Shown one piece after another: positions 55,328-64,000 of a stretch of DNA of 64,000 nt. The stretch comes from Sorangium cellulosum (GTDB lineage: Bacteria > Myxococcota_A > Polyangia > Polyangiales > Polyangiaceae). Below the pieces are notes generated by a model, which did no database searches, was not told the origin of the DNA, and worked only from the letters and a program-made list of their open reading frames with translations. How positions within the stretch are numbered: position 1 is the first letter of the stretch; each line of letters begins with the position of its first letter. The stretch covers positions 8,875,501 through 8,939,500 of the forward strand of contig NZ_CP012670.1 of NCBI RefSeq assembly GCF_004135735.1, given 5' to 3'. Position numbers and translations under genes: made by a program.

Positions 55328-57679
55328 CTACCCGAGCAGCGACGCCGCGATGCGCGGCGCCTCCCGCGCCGGGCACCCCATCCAGCTCGAGAGCCGCGCC
55401 GCGGGCTCGCCGCGCGCGAGCGCCCGGTGCACCCGCTCCGCCACGTCGGCCCGGATCGCCCGCGTCCCGAACACCGGGTACCCGATCGCCGCGTACGCCC
55501 TGGGATCCACGCCCCGCAGGGCCGCCACCGACACCGCGCCGGGCGCCGGGCAGGCGGGCACGCGGCCCCGATCGAACCACGCGGCGCACAGCGCGAGCCG
55601 GCGCTCGATCGCGCGGCGCCGGAGCAGGCGCTGCACGTAGAGCACGCGCTCGCCCACCTCGATGCCGCGCGCGGCGAGGAGCGCGCGGTCCTCCTCGGTG
55701 AGCTCCGCGAGCTGCTCGCCGGCGCCGCGCGCCGCCGCGGTCCCGAGCCCCTGCTCGATCTGGTAAACGACGCCGCGCGCCGCCGCCGAGAGCGCCTTGA
55801 GCTCGGGCGACCGCAGCGGCTCGAGCAGCTCCTCCACGAGGTCGCGCGCGAACGCCACGAGCCGGCGGAGGACCCGCGACCGCGCCCCCGGGCCGAGCTC
55901 CTCGAGCGGCGCGAGCTTGACGTCGGGCAGGAGCAGCGTCGGGCCGCGCGCGAGCTGGCCGAGCAGCCGGTCGCCGCCCTGGGTGCGGCCGCCCGCGTCG
56001 ACGGAGACGCGGCCGCCCGCGTCGATGGAGAAGCGCTCGTGCGGCGCCGCGACGATCGACTCGACCCAGCGGGCCTCGTCGTCCCCGGGCGCCGGCGCCG
56101 CGGCCGGCCCCGGCGCGAGCCGCGCCCGGAGCGCCGCGATGCCCGCGAACGGGTGCCCCGCCGCCACCTGCACCTCGGCCTCGGCCGGCCCCGCCCGGCG
56201 CGGCGCGGGGCGCGCGTCCGACGCCGCCCGCGCGTCCGACGCCGCCCGCGAGCGGCGCGACGCGCCGCCGCCCCGCTCGACGAAGCGCTGCACCAGCCGC
56301 TCGTGGAGCGCGTCGCTCAGGCGGTCCTCGATCGCGCGCGTGCGCTCCTGCCACCCCGCCGCGTCCTGCACCCAGCGCGCGTGGTTCGAGATGTAGGTCC
56401 ACGTGCGGATCGACGCGATCCGCGTGATCAGCGTGTCGATGTCGCCGCCCACGTCGTCGATCTCGGCCACCCGCGCGGCCATCCAGTCGGCGTCGAGCGC
56501 CGCGCGCGGCCCGGAGAGCTGGCCGAAGATCTCGGCGAGCAGCGCGACGTGCGACTCGAACAGGAGCTTGCGGAAGTCGGGGATGCGGCACACCTCCCAG
56601 AGCAGCCCCACCGCCTCGTCGCCCCGCGCGCGGGCGCGGATCTCCGGGTCCTCCGCGAGCCGCGCGAGCGCGGCCGTGTCCTCGGCGTCGTCGACGAGCC
56701 GGAGCGAGCGGGCGCGCGGGCGCGCCCGGAGCGAGGCGAGCAGCGCGTCGATCGAGCTCCGATCGAGCTCGCTGCTCCGCCAGAGCAGCCGCCGCACGGG
56801 GGGGAAGCGGTGCGCCTCGATCGCGGCCGCGACGCCGTCGGGGAGCGACAGCGGCGCCACGGCGCCGAAGGTCCCGTCCGCGAGGTGCCGGCCCGCGCGG
56901 CCGGCGATCTGCGCGAGCTCGGCGGGGTCGAGGTCGCGCACGCCGCGCCCGTCGAACTTGCGCAGCGCCGCGAACGCGACGTGGCGCACGTCGAGGTTGA
57001 GCCCCATGCCGATCGCGTCGGTCGCGACGAGGTAGTCGACCTCCCCCGACTGGAAGAGCGCGACCTGCGCGTTGCGCGTGCGCGGCGAGAGCGCGCCGAG
57101 CACGACGGCCGCGCCGCCGCGCTGCGCGCGCAGCCGCTCGGCGATCTCGTAGACCTGCGGGGTCGAGAACGCGACCACGGCGCTGCGCGGCGGCAGGCGC
57201 GAGAGCTTGCCCGAGCCGGCGCTCGAGAGCCGCGAGAGCCGCGGGTGCTGGACGATCTTCGCGGTGGGCACGAGCTCGGCCACGAGCGGGCGCATCGTCT
57301 CGGCGCCGAGGAACCACGTCTCGCGCCGCCCGCGCGAGAGGAGCAGCCGCTCGGTGAACACGTGGCCGCGCTGGTCGTGCGCGGCGAGCTGGATCTCGTC
57401 GATGGCGAGGAAGTCGACCTCCAGGTCGACCGGCATCGCCTCGACGGTGCACACCCAGTAGGAGGGGCGCCTGGGGACGCGCTTCTCCTCGCCGGTCACG
57501 AGCGCGACGCGGGCCTCGCCGACCCGGGTGGTCACGCGATCGTAGACCTCGCGCGCGAGCAGCCGCAGCGGCAGGCCGATCATGCCGGAGTCGTGCGCGA
57601 GCATGCGCTCGATGGCGCGGTGGGTCTTGCCGGTGTTCGTCGGCCCCAGGACCGCGGTGATCGGGGAGGCGTCGACCAT
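55328..57679 (-). CDS. Suv3-like ATP-dependent RNA helicase
   Basis: 783 residues. Helicase motifs: Walker A (I) ITAVLGPTNTGKTHRAIERM, motif Ib region PLRLLAREVYDRV, motif II DEIQ in VDFLAIDEIQLA, motif III region ETWFLGAETMRPLV, motif V YLVATDAIGMGLNLDVRH and motif VI AQIAGRAGRHL. This is the mitochondrial Suv3/alphaproteobacterial class, a partner of RNA degradation enzymes. The ATG 57679 opens the domain; the open frame extends 69 codons upstream with an Arg-rich, low-complexity sequence and is not supported. A C-terminal extension of about 300 residues has low-complexity Arg/Ala and globular parts. Confidence 0.9.
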   Translation of the reverse strand: MVDASPITAVLGPTNTGKTHRAIERMLAHDSGMIGLPLRLLAREVYDRVTTRVGEARVALVTGEEKRVPRRPSYWVCTVEAMPVDLEVDFLAIDEIQLAAHDQRGHVFTERLLLSRGRRETWFLGAETMRPLVAELVPTAKIVQHPRLSRLSSAGSGKLSRLPPRSAVVAFSTPQVYEIAERLRAQRGGAAVVLGALSPRTRNAQVALFQSGEVDYLVATDAIGMGLNLDVRHVAFAALRKFDGRGVRDLDPAELAQIAGRAGRHLADGTFGAVAPLSLPDGVAAAIEAHRFPPVRRLLWRSSELDRSSIDALLASLRARPRARSLRLVDDAEDTAALARLAEDPEIRARARGDEAVGLLWEVCRIPDFRKLLFESHVALLAEIFGQLSGPRAALDADWMAARVAEIDDVGGDIDTLITRIASIRTWTYISNHARWVQDAAGWQERTRAIEDRLSDALHERLVQRFVERGGGASRRSRAASDARAASDARPAPRRAGPAEAEVQVAAGHPFAGIAALRARLAPGPAAAPAPGDDEARWVESIVAAPHERFSIDAGGRVSVDAGGRTQGGDRLLGQLARGPTLLLPDVKLAPLEELGPGARSRVLRRLVAFARDLVEELLEPLRSPELKALSAAARGVVYQIEQGLGTAAARGAGEQLAELTEEDRALLAARGIEVGERVLYVQRLLRRRAIERRLALCAAWFDRGRVPACPAPGAVSVAALRGVDPRAYAAIGYPVFGTRAIRADVAERVHRALARGEPAARLSSWMGCPAREAPRIAASLLG

Positions 57680-57972
57680 GCCGCGGGCAAGCTTAGTACC
57701 GGATCCCGAGAAGGCGTCCGGCGCGGCGCGCGGAGATCCGGCGCGGCGGCGGGCGATCGCGAGGAGGCGGGCGCCGCGGCCGCCGCCCCGGCGCTGCGGC
57801 CGCCGCCTCGGCACGCGGCGCCGGCGGACCGGCTCGGCCATGCGCGCGCAGCGTGGTGTCCCGCGGGGGGAGGGCGAGCCCCTCACGGCAAGGGCCGCGA
57901 CACAGGGCCGCGCCTCTGCTAGACCCGAAGGGCCCGAACGCAGAGGCGCTGGGACGCGAGAGGCTTATCGGC

Positions 57973-59868
57973 ATGCTTTCGCTCGAGACGGGGAGCGTCG
58001 TCGCTGGCAGATATCGGCTGGAGCGGCCCCTTTCGGGCGGCGCCATGGGTCTTTTGTGGGTGGCGCGGCACCTGCAGCTCGACGTCGAGGTGGCGCTCAA
58101 GTTCATGATGCCGCAGCACGCGGACTCCCCGGTCGCGCGCGCGCGGTTCGAGCGCGAGGCGAAGGCGTCCGCGCAGCTCCGGACGCCGAACGTGGTCCAC
58201 GTGTACGATTACGGGCTCGAGGGCGACACGCCGTACCTCGCCATGGAGCTCCTCGAGGGCGAGGATCTCGCGGCCCGCCTGAGGCGAAAGGGGCGCCTCC
58301 CGCCGGCGGAGATGCTGGGCATCGTGAGCCAGGTGTGCAAGGCGCTCCGCCGCGCGCACGAGGTGGGGCTCATCCACCGCGACCTCAAGCCGGCGAACGT
58401 CTTCCTCGCGCGTCAGGGCGAGGAGATCGTGAAGATCCTCGACTTCGGGGTCGCCAAGGCGACGGGGACGGGGCTCGCGGCCGACGCGACGAAGACGGGC
58501 ACGCTCATCGGCTCGCCGCACTACATGAGCCCCGAGCAGGTGCGCCGGAGCAAGACGATCGACTGGCGGAGCGATCTCTGGTCGGTCGGCGTGATCATCT
58601 TCCAGTGCCTGACGGGCCAGCTCCCCTTCCCCGGCGAGGAGCTCGGCGACGTGCTGGTGGAGATCTGCACGGGGGACATCCCGGTCGCCTCGCACCTCGC
58701 GCCGGATCTCTGGCCCGAGCTGGATCGGTTCCTGGAGCGCGCGCTCCGCCGCGAGCCCGGAGAGCGCTTCCAGAGCGCGGACGAGCTCGCCGAGGCGTTC
58801 GCCGCGGCGGTGGAGCGCACGGCGCTCCGGGGATCGAGCGGCTCGCTGGCGCCGGGCGGTTCGCTGGCCGCGGGCGGCTCGCTGGCGCCGGGCGGCTCGC
58901 TGGCGCCGGGCGGCGCGGTGGCATCGGGCAGCTCACCGGCGCTGGGTGTCGCGCACGCTCCGGGTGGCACGCCCCTCCCGGTTGGCACGCCGGTCGCCGG
59001 CGGCACGGTCATCGTGGATGGCCCGCCGGTCGCCGGCGCCTCGCTGGTCCCGGGTGGCGCGCCGGTCGCCGGCGCCTCGCTGGTCCCGGGTGGCGCGCCG
59101 GTCGCCGGCGCCTCGCCGGTCCCGGGTGGCGCGCCGGCGCGGGGTAGCTCGCCGGCGATCGGCGGCTCGCCCGTCGCCGGCCCGCCGGCTGCGGGCGGCC
59201 TGCCGGCGCGGGGTAGCTCGCCGGCGATCGGTGGTCCGCTCGCCGCGGGCGGCACCGTGGTCGCGGACGGCGCGCTGTTTCCGGCTGGAGGGCTCGCCCC
59301 CGGCGGCACGCTGGAGGCCGTCGGAGACGCTCTGCCCTCGCCACCGCCCGACCGTCGCTCCACGCCGCGGGCGCTGCTCGCCGTGGTGGCCGGGGTCCTG
59401 ACGCTCGGGGCAGGCATCGCCGCCGTCGTCCTGCTTCGCTCACCGGCATCGGACGTGGCGAGCTCCGCGCCGTCGTCCGGCGCCGCGGAGCTCGCCACGT
59501 CCTCGCTCAGCGCCGCGGAGCCCGCCACCCCGTCGTCCGGCGCCGCGGAGCCCGCCACCCCGTCGTCCGGCGCCGCGGAGCCCGCCACGCCTCTGCCCGA
59601 TGCCACGGAGCCCACCGCGCCGTCGCCGTCCGCGGCGCAGGAAGCCCCGCCATCCGCGAGCGCGAGCGCGAGCGCGACGGCCCCAGCGGCCTCCTCCGCG
59701 GATCCGGGCGATGCCGCCGGAGCCCCGGCGCCGCCCTCTCCAGCCCAGGGCGCCGCGAGATCCGGCGCGAGGCCGGCGAGACCCGCAGCGCCGCCGGCGC
59801 GCCGGCCACCTCCGGCGGCGCCCGCCAGCAAGGGCGCCTCCGAGCGGGATCCCACCTTCGGTTTCTGA
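57973..59868 (+). CDS. Membrane serine/threonine protein kinase with Gly/Ala/Pro repeat linker
   Basis: 631 residues. Kinase domain about 13-275: glycine loop LSGGAMGLLWVARH, Lys 43 (VALKFMM), HRDLKPAN with Asp 137, DFG 157-159, YMSPEQVRRSK. The linker (about 288-455) is built of tandem units of the APGGSLA and PVAGASLVPGGA type, from several local expansions. One membrane helix at about 465-487 (LLAVVAGVLTLGAGIAAVVL) is followed by a C-terminal low-complexity tail (SSGAAEPATP repeats). Neither linker nor tail has a recognisable sensor domain. The ATG 57973 opens the kinase; the upstream in-frame region is not supported. Confidence 0.9.
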   Translation: MLSLETGSVVAGRYRLERPLSGGAMGLLWVARHLQLDVEVALKFMMPQHADSPVARARFEREAKASAQLRTPNVVHVYDYGLEGDTPYLAMELLEGEDLAARLRRKGRLPPAEMLGIVSQVCKALRRAHEVGLIHRDLKPANVFLARQGEEIVKILDFGVAKATGTGLAADATKTGTLIGSPHYMSPEQVRRSKTIDWRSDLWSVGVIIFQCLTGQLPFPGEELGDVLVEICTGDIPVASHLAPDLWPELDRFLERALRREPGERFQSADELAEAFAAAVERTALRGSSGSLAPGGSLAAGGSLAPGGSLAPGGAVASGSSPALGVAHAPGGTPLPVGTPVAGGTVIVDGPPVAGASLVPGGAPVAGASLVPGGAPVAGASPVPGGAPARGSSPAIGGSPVAGPPAAGGLPARGSSPAIGGPLAAGGTVVADGALFPAGGLAPGGTLEAVGDALPSPPPDRRSTPRALLAVVAGVLTLGAGIAAVVLLRSPASDVASSAPSSGAAELATSSLSAAEPATPSSGAAEPATPSSGAAEPATPLPDATEPTAPSPSAAQEAPPSASASASATAPAASSADPGDAAGAPAPPSPAQGAARSGARPARPAAPPARRPPPAAPASKGASERDPTFGF

Positions 59869-60770
59869 GCCCACGGGCGGCGCTCGCCCGGCGGTGGCGC
59901 GGCGCGAATCGAGATGCCTTTCGGCGAGCTGCCGGAGAGGGCGGCGGCAGCCATGCCCCGGCTGCCACCAGGGTCGCCGCAGGCCGCGCAGCGACACGTG
60001 TCGTCTCGCGCCCCCCACATCTCCCTGTACCTGCCAGTCTCTCTGAGCCTCTGCTGACACGACCGGTTCCTGTCGACCCAATCATCGTAGCCCTTCGTGC
60101 ACGCGCGCTCGAACCTCTCTGTGCCTGTTTCCATCTCTCGCCGCGGCGCGCCGGAACACCCAGGAACAAGACTCTGGCCATAGCTGCCGGCGGCGCCCCA
60201 GCCGCCGTCATGCGCCAATCTTTCGAGCTGGCCCATAAACGCTTCGCCATTTGCATCCACGGCGCCCGCCGTGGCGAACAGCGCGCAGAGAGCGGCCGCG
60301 CATAGCAGCACGTTCCTGACGCCAGGTCGTTCATCGAGAGCGGGGCCATGAACGGAGGCAGGTCGAGCGTCAAACCACGACGATAGACGCATTGAACAGT
60401 CTTTCAGTGCCTGCCAGCGTGAGCGTCGAGTGTCGGTTCGTGTGGGACTCCCACCACGACCACGAGCCGGGGAAAGTGCAGCCTGAGCCGATCGATCCGG
60501 GCGCGATCACGGCAGCAGACGACATCATCGATGCCGTGGAGGGCGTCGCCCCGAGGGCCAGCGCGAGCGGCCGGCGCGGCGGCGGCCCTGAAGCGCAGAC
60601 GGGGCGCGCGACGGGCGGCTTTCGCGCGGGCCCGAGCGTGAGCACCTCGAGCGCGACCACGACCCCACGCGGGCCCGTTTTCGACGGGCTCTCGCAGGCA
60701 CTCTCGCGGGCAAGCGGGGGCCGCTGGGCTTCCCATCCGCTGGGCGTTATGCGAGACTGGAGCCTGCCCC
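59869..60770. other. Gap between two kinase genes, with an uncertain left-facing remnant
   Basis: About 900 bases with no well supported gene. The left-facing frame at 59880-60392 looks protein-like (listed separately). Between 60393 and 60770, frames on both strands overlap without motifs or ribosome sites. The promoter of the next kinase gene should be near 60700, but I cannot define it. Confidence 0.5.
59880..60392 (-). pseudogene. Possible remnant of an exported protein gene
   Basis: The reverse frame begins MRLSSWFDARPASVHGPALD and contains a signal-like stretch VLLCAAALCALFATAGAVDA, a non-repetitive middle (AFMGQLERLAHDGGWGAAGS), Cys (QSLVPGCSGAP, ERACTKGYDDWVDRNRSCQQ, TCRCAACGDP), then low-complexity. 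No stop occurs until far inside the antisense strand of the kinase gene (58521), so the 3' end of a real gene is missing or the frame is a coincidence. The Cys-rich part is unlike typical GC shadows. Hence a low-confidence remnant. Confidence 0.3.
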
Positions 60771-62372
60771 ATGGTGCCGGCTGCCGATCGATCGAAGACG
60801 AGCTCGACGGACAACGGCAAGTATCGCTTTCTCCTCCCGCTCGGCGAGGGGGGGACGGCGAACATCCTGCTGGCGGTCGCCCAGGGCCCGAGCGGCTTCA
60901 ACAAGCTCGTGGTCCTCAAGACGATGAAGCGCCACATCGCCGAGGATCCGGAGTTTCGGCGGATGTTCCTGAACGAGGCGCGCCTCGCGGCGCGCCTCAA
61001 CCACGCGAACGTCGTCCAGACCTACGAGATCGCGGAGCACAACGGCAGCCCGATCATCGTGATGGAGTACCTCGAGGGGCAGCCGCTCTCGAAGGTCGTC
61101 GCCCGCGCCGGGAAGCGGCTCGCGCTGGCGACGCATCTCCGCATCATCGCAGATGCCCTGAGGGGCCTGCACTGCGCCCACGAGCTCAAGGATTTCGACG
61201 GGACGAGGCTCAACGTCGTGCACCGCGACATGTCGCCGCACAACGTGATCGTCACCTATGATGGACACGTGAAGCTCGTCGACTTCGGCATCGCCAAGCT
61301 CGACCGCTCCGATATCCGGACGAGCACCGGCGTCATCAAGGGCAAGATCCGGTACATGTCCCCCGAGCAGCTTACGGGCGAGCCGATCGATCGGCGGGCC
61401 GACATCTACTCGGTCGGCGTCATGCTCTGGGAGGCGGCTACCGGCGTTCGGATGTGGCGTGACGAGAACGATCCGGCGATCATGTACAGGGTCGTGAACG
61501 GGGACATCCCCTCGCCGCGCGAGGCGAATCCCGGGGTGTCCCCGGAGCTGGAGCGGATCTGCATGAAGGCGCTCGCGCCGGACAGAGGGCTGCGCTACGC
61601 GACCGCCATGGATCTCGAGGCGGACGTCGAGGCCGAGATCCGCAGGCTCGACAGGGTGGTGACGAGCCGCGAGATCGCGGGCCTGATGACGGACCTGTTC
61701 GAGGAGCAGCGCATCGAGACGAGGGGCAAGGTCGAAGAGCGGCTCCGCACCGTCGCCTCGCTCTCGGCGGCCGAGGTTCAGGAGCTGGAGAGCTCCTCGA
61801 TCGCGCTCCAGGCGCTCCACAGCCCGAACACGAGGTCGACCACCGTGACGGTGGTCGCTCCGAGGAGCCGCGTGGCCTCCGCCGCGCTCGGCGCCGCGGG
61901 CACGGTCCTGGTGGGGCTCCTCGTGTGGCTGATGGTCAAGTGGCGAGCGCCCACGTTCATGGTGGCGTCCCCCGACGCTCCCGCGGCAACCGCGTCCGCG
62001 CCCCCGCCCGCCGCGCCGGAGGCGCCCGCGCCGGTGCCGCCCGCGGAGACCGCCCCGACAGAGGCCGTCTCGACGACCGCCCCGGCAGGCGCCGCGCCGG
62101 CGACCGCCCCGGCAGGCGCCGTACCCGCGACCGCCTCGACAGGCGCCGCGCCGGCGGCCGCCCCGACGGGGGCGGCGGGCGCGAAGGCCGCCGCGGCCCC
62201 TCCGGAGCCGACGGTCCCGAGGAGCAACCACCCGCCACCCAGTCCAGACGAGGAGCCGGAGCCGGCGATCAGCCCGAGCGCGGCGACCTCGGCGCTCACG
62301 AGCGCGAACTGCAAACCGCCCTATTACTTCGATGATCGCGGCATCAAGAAATACAAGCCTGAGTGTCTGTGA
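60771..62372 (+). CDS. Serine/threonine protein kinase with membrane helix and conserved YKPECL tail
   Basis: 533 residues. Kinase domain about 17-285: LPLGEGGTANILLAVAQGPS, Lys 50 (VVLKTMKRH), HRDMSPHN with Asp 153 (the myxobacterial HRDxSPxN form), DFG 171-173, YMSPEQLTGE. A predicted membrane helix at about 367-391 (AALGAAGTVLVGLLVWLMVK) is followed by an Ala/Pro/Thr linker and the terminal NCKPPYYFDDRGIKKYKPEC plus L. That tail recurs at the end of many myxobacterial Ser/Thr kinases of this class, from memory. First gene of a coupled trio: the next gene starts within its 3' end. Confidence 0.9.
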   Translation: MVPAADRSKTSSTDNGKYRFLLPLGEGGTANILLAVAQGPSGFNKLVVLKTMKRHIAEDPEFRRMFLNEARLAARLNHANVVQTYEIAEHNGSPIIVMEYLEGQPLSKVVARAGKRLALATHLRIIADALRGLHCAHELKDFDGTRLNVVHRDMSPHNVIVTYDGHVKLVDFGIAKLDRSDIRTSTGVIKGKIRYMSPEQLTGEPIDRRADIYSVGVMLWEAATGVRMWRDENDPAIMYRVVNGDIPSPREANPGVSPELERICMKALAPDRGLRYATAMDLEADVEAEIRRLDRVVTSREIAGLMTDLFEEQRIETRGKVEERLRTVASLSAAEVQELESSSIALQALHSPNTRSTTVTVVAPRSRVASAALGAAGTVLVGLLVWLMVKWRAPTFMVASPDAPAATASAPPPAAPEAPAPVPPAETAPTEAVSTTAPAGAAPATAPAGAVPATASTGAAPAAAPTGAAGAKAAAAPPEPTVPRSNHPPPSPDEEPEPAISPSAATSALTSANCKPPYYFDDRGIKKYKPECL

Positions 62373-63288
62373 GCGCCGAGGCGGCCGTGACGGCTCGCGT
62401 TGCCAGCTCGCGCGGTGGGCTGCGCTCGCGGCCGGGTGTGCGACGCTCCTCGGCGCCGCGCCCGCCTGGACGCAGCAGCCGGCGCCCGAGGAGCGGGCGC
62501 TCTGCGTCGAGGAGCACGAGACCGCGCAGGTGCATCTGCAGCAAAAGAAGCTCCGGGCGGCCCGCGAGGCGCTGCGCGGGTGCGCGCACGAGGGCTGCCC
62601 GTCGGCGATCCGCGCGGACTGCAGCGAGTGGCTGCTCGCCGCCAACAGGGTCGCTCCCTCGGTCGTGCTCTCGGCCCGCACGGACGCGGGCGACCAGGCC
62701 GACGTCCGCGTCTCGATGGACGGCGAGCTCCTCGCCTCGCGGCTCGACGGCAAGGCGATCGACGTCGATCCAGGCGAGCACGTGTTTCGCTTCGAGCTGC
62801 CTCCCTATGAGCCCATCGAGCGGAGGGTCATCATCCTCGAGGGCGAGAAGGCGCGGGTCCTGTCCGTGCACTTCGGCGACGCGGCGGACGCGCGCCGGTC
62901 ACCGCCGCCGCCCGCCCCGCGGCCGCCTGCGCCGGCCATCGAGGAGCGGCGCCCCGTGCCCGCCTCCGTGTACGCGCTGGGCGGGGTGGCGCTCGTGGGC
63001 GCCGGGGTCTTCACGGGGTTCGCGCTGACGGGCGCCTCCGAGCGCTCGTCCCTGCTCTCGCGCTGCGCGCCGTCCTGCACCGACGAGGAGGTGCGGCCGG
63101 TACAGCTCAAGTTCTTGATCGCGGACATCGCGCTCGGGACCGGGATCGCGGCGGCCGCCTCGGCGACCCTCCTCTTCGCGCTCCGTCCGACGGTGAGGGC
63201 CCCGGCGCCCTCCACGCCGCGCTCGATGTCGTTCTCGGTGGCCCCGCAGGCGTCGGGCGTCCTCGTCGGCTGGGGAGGTGCCTTGTGA
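62332..63288 (+). CDS. Exported PEGA-like domain protein
   Basis: 318 residues from ATG 62332, which lies inside the preceding kinase gene (41-base overlap). The N-terminal part ends in a probable signal (ARWAALAAGCATLLGAAPAW), followed by a Cys-paired helical region (ERALCVEEHETAQVHLQQKK). A PEGA-type strand domain follows (VRVSMDGELLASRLDGKAID, then VDPGEHVFRFELPPYEPI). A Pro linker precedes two membrane helices (YALGGVALVGAGVFTGFALT, and IALGTGIAAAASATLLFAL). The layout is common behind myxobacterial kinase genes. The start is uncertain because no ribosome site is clear. Confidence 0.8.
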   Translation: MIAASRNTSLSVCERRGGRDGSRCQLARWAALAAGCATLLGAAPAWTQQPAPEERALCVEEHETAQVHLQQKKLRAAREALRGCAHEGCPSAIRADCSEWLLAANRVAPSVVLSARTDAGDQADVRVSMDGELLASRLDGKAIDVDPGEHVFRFELPPYEPIERRVIILEGEKARVLSVHFGDAADARRSPPPPAPRPPAPAIEERRPVPASVYALGGVALVGAGVFTGFALTGASERSSLLSRCAPSCTDEEVRPVQLKFLIADIALGTGIAAAASATLLFALRPTVRAPAPSTPRSMSFSVAPQASGVLVGWGGAL

Positions 63289-64000
63289 CGTACCGCGCAG
63301 GTCGATGGTCCCGGGTCGTCGCGCCGTGCAGCGCGGTCGCCGCGCTCGTCGCGGCGGTCGGCGCATGCTCGCTGGCGATGGACATGGAGCCCCTCCAGGG
63401 CGGCGCGCCGGACGAGGCGCCGGGCGGGACGTGCGAAGGCGGGGAGAAGCGCTGTGATGGCCGCTGCGTGCCGACCAGCGACCCCGCGAGCGGGTGCAGC
63501 GCGGCGTCGTGCGCCCCGTGCGAGATCGCCCACGGGACGCCGGCCTGCGTCGCTGGCGGCTGCAGCGTCGGCGCGTGCGACCCGGGCTTCGACGACTGCA
63601 ACGACCGCGCGGCCGACGGGTGCGAGGTGGCCGTCTCCTCCGACCAGGCGCACTGCGGGTCGTGCGACAACCCATGTGCCGAAGGCCTGACCTGCACCGA
63701 CGGGGCGTGCAGCGATCCGAATTTCGTCGAAGAGTTCTGGGACGACCTGAACTACAGCGACCTCAACGACGTCAATCTGATCAAGAACGGCTGGGCCGTC
63801 CGCACGACGCCCGGCAAGCCCGGCGTCTCCGGCGCGACCTGGGACCCCTACATCGTCGAGTTCACCCCCGAGCACGGCAACGCCGACAATCGGGTGATCA
63901 CGGTCGTCGCCTCCACCGAGGGCTACCTGGGCAGCTCCACGCGGCACACCGAGGTCCACACCACCGACTACAGGTTCTTGCACGGCACCTACGCGGCGCG
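63285..64000 (+). CDS. Cys-rich lipoprotein with a GH16-like beta-sandwich (runs off the window)
   Basis: About 238 codons are visible, open to the right. The GTG at 63285 overlaps the preceding stop (GTGA), with GGGGAGG nine bases upstream. The signal ends ALVAAVGAC with lipidated Cys 28. A Cys-rich stretch has four-Cys type motifs (GEKRCDGRCVP, ASGCSAASCAPC, CGSCDNPCAEGLTCTDGAC). The next part (EEFWDDLNYSDLNDVNLIKN, then YRFLHGTYAA) looks like the start of a GH16/laminarinase-type concanavalin fold. The catalytic ExDxE part would lie outside the window, so enzyme activity is unproven. Confidence 0.7.
   Translation, partial: MTYRAGRWSRVVAPCSAVAALVAAVGACSLAMDMEPLQGGAPDEAPGGTCEGGEKRCDGRCVPTSDPASGCSAASCAPCEIAHGTPACVAGGCSVGACDPGFDDCNDRAADGCEVAVSSDQAHCGSCDNPCAEGLTCTDGACSDPNFVEEFWDDLNYSDLNDVNLIKNGWAVRTTPGKPGVSGATWDPYIVEFTPEHGNADNRVITVVASTEGYLGSSTRHTEVHTTDYRFLHGTYAA

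Noticed and set aside
58521..59870. Left-facing open frame opposite the second kinase gene
   Set aside because: Only the part beyond the kinase gene (59880-60392) has protein-like features; the rest mirrors the kinase linker repeats.
1..64000. tRNA, rRNA or riboswitch genes
   Set aside because: I found no recognisable tRNA cloverleaf, rRNA segment or conserved riboswitch core by reading; a covariance-model scan would be decisive and was not possible.

Overview
This GC-rich window (roughly 70% or more G+C by eye) looks like the chromosome of a large-genome myxobacterium of the Sorangium/Polyangium type (Polyangiales). The inference rests on three Ser/Thr kinases with low-complexity tails, many lipoproteins with Gly/Ala/Thr-rich linkers, a fibro-slime domain, a MYXO-CTERM-like C-terminus, an SBBP-type beta-propeller pair, a bacterial expansin and very long spurious antisense reading frames. 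I saw no tRNA, rRNA or CRISPR array.

Layout. 1-5.5 kb: the 5' end of argS, an AAA ATPase paired with a broken DUF4276 gene, and a membrane-anchored Ser/Thr kinase. 5.8-7.4 kb: a GH1 beta-glucosidase and a copper-chaperone-like protein. 7.6-18.1 kb: a type VI secretion accessory block made of two DUF2169 proteins (one fused to pentapeptide repeats), a second pentapeptide-repeat protein, DUF3540, a DUF4150 PAAR-like tip and a VgrG with a long repetitive needle. 18.3-21.8 kb: two tandem paralogous lipoproteins, each with its own expanded linker. 22-27.4 kb: a STAND ATPase with TPRs and a C-terminal DNA-binding-like domain, a small exported protein and a ROK repressor. 27.4-28.5 kb holds no convincing gene. 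28.5-35.7 kb: a Kazal-domain lipoprotein, a metallophosphoesterase, an FMN 2-hydroxy-acid oxidase, an expansin lipoprotein and two further surface proteins. 36-39.5 kb: two overlapping zinc-ribbon/beta-propeller membrane proteins. 39.8-45.6 kb: a frameshifted fibro-slime lipoprotein, Ku, a cytoplasmic subtilase, an RRM protein and enolase. 45.8-48.3 kb: a DotU/short-IcmF pair and a Uma2 endonuclease. 48.4-51.8 kb: a ribose-type sugar ABC importer. 52-53.9 kb: a coiled-coil lipoprotein and a DsbA-like lipoprotein. 54.1-55.3 kb: a two-gene HEPN module split by a MITE. 55.3-57.7 kb: a Suv3-like RNA helicase. 58-64 kb: two more Ser/Thr kinases, the second heading a translationally coupled operon that runs off the window.

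The most unusual feature is a pair of hairpin elements, at 21940-22073 and 41177-41308. They share a 64-nt core (57/64 identical). Each is flanked by 35-37 bp perfectly complementary arms whose outer sequence differs between the two copies. Other non-coding structure includes a 153-bp MITE with TTA target duplications, a 127-bp near-palindrome between convergent genes, three dispersed elements built on 'aaccgcaRRggcgcaRRgg', and a 17-copy heptanucleotide repeat. Coding functions are assigned from motifs I could read directly. No database search was possible.
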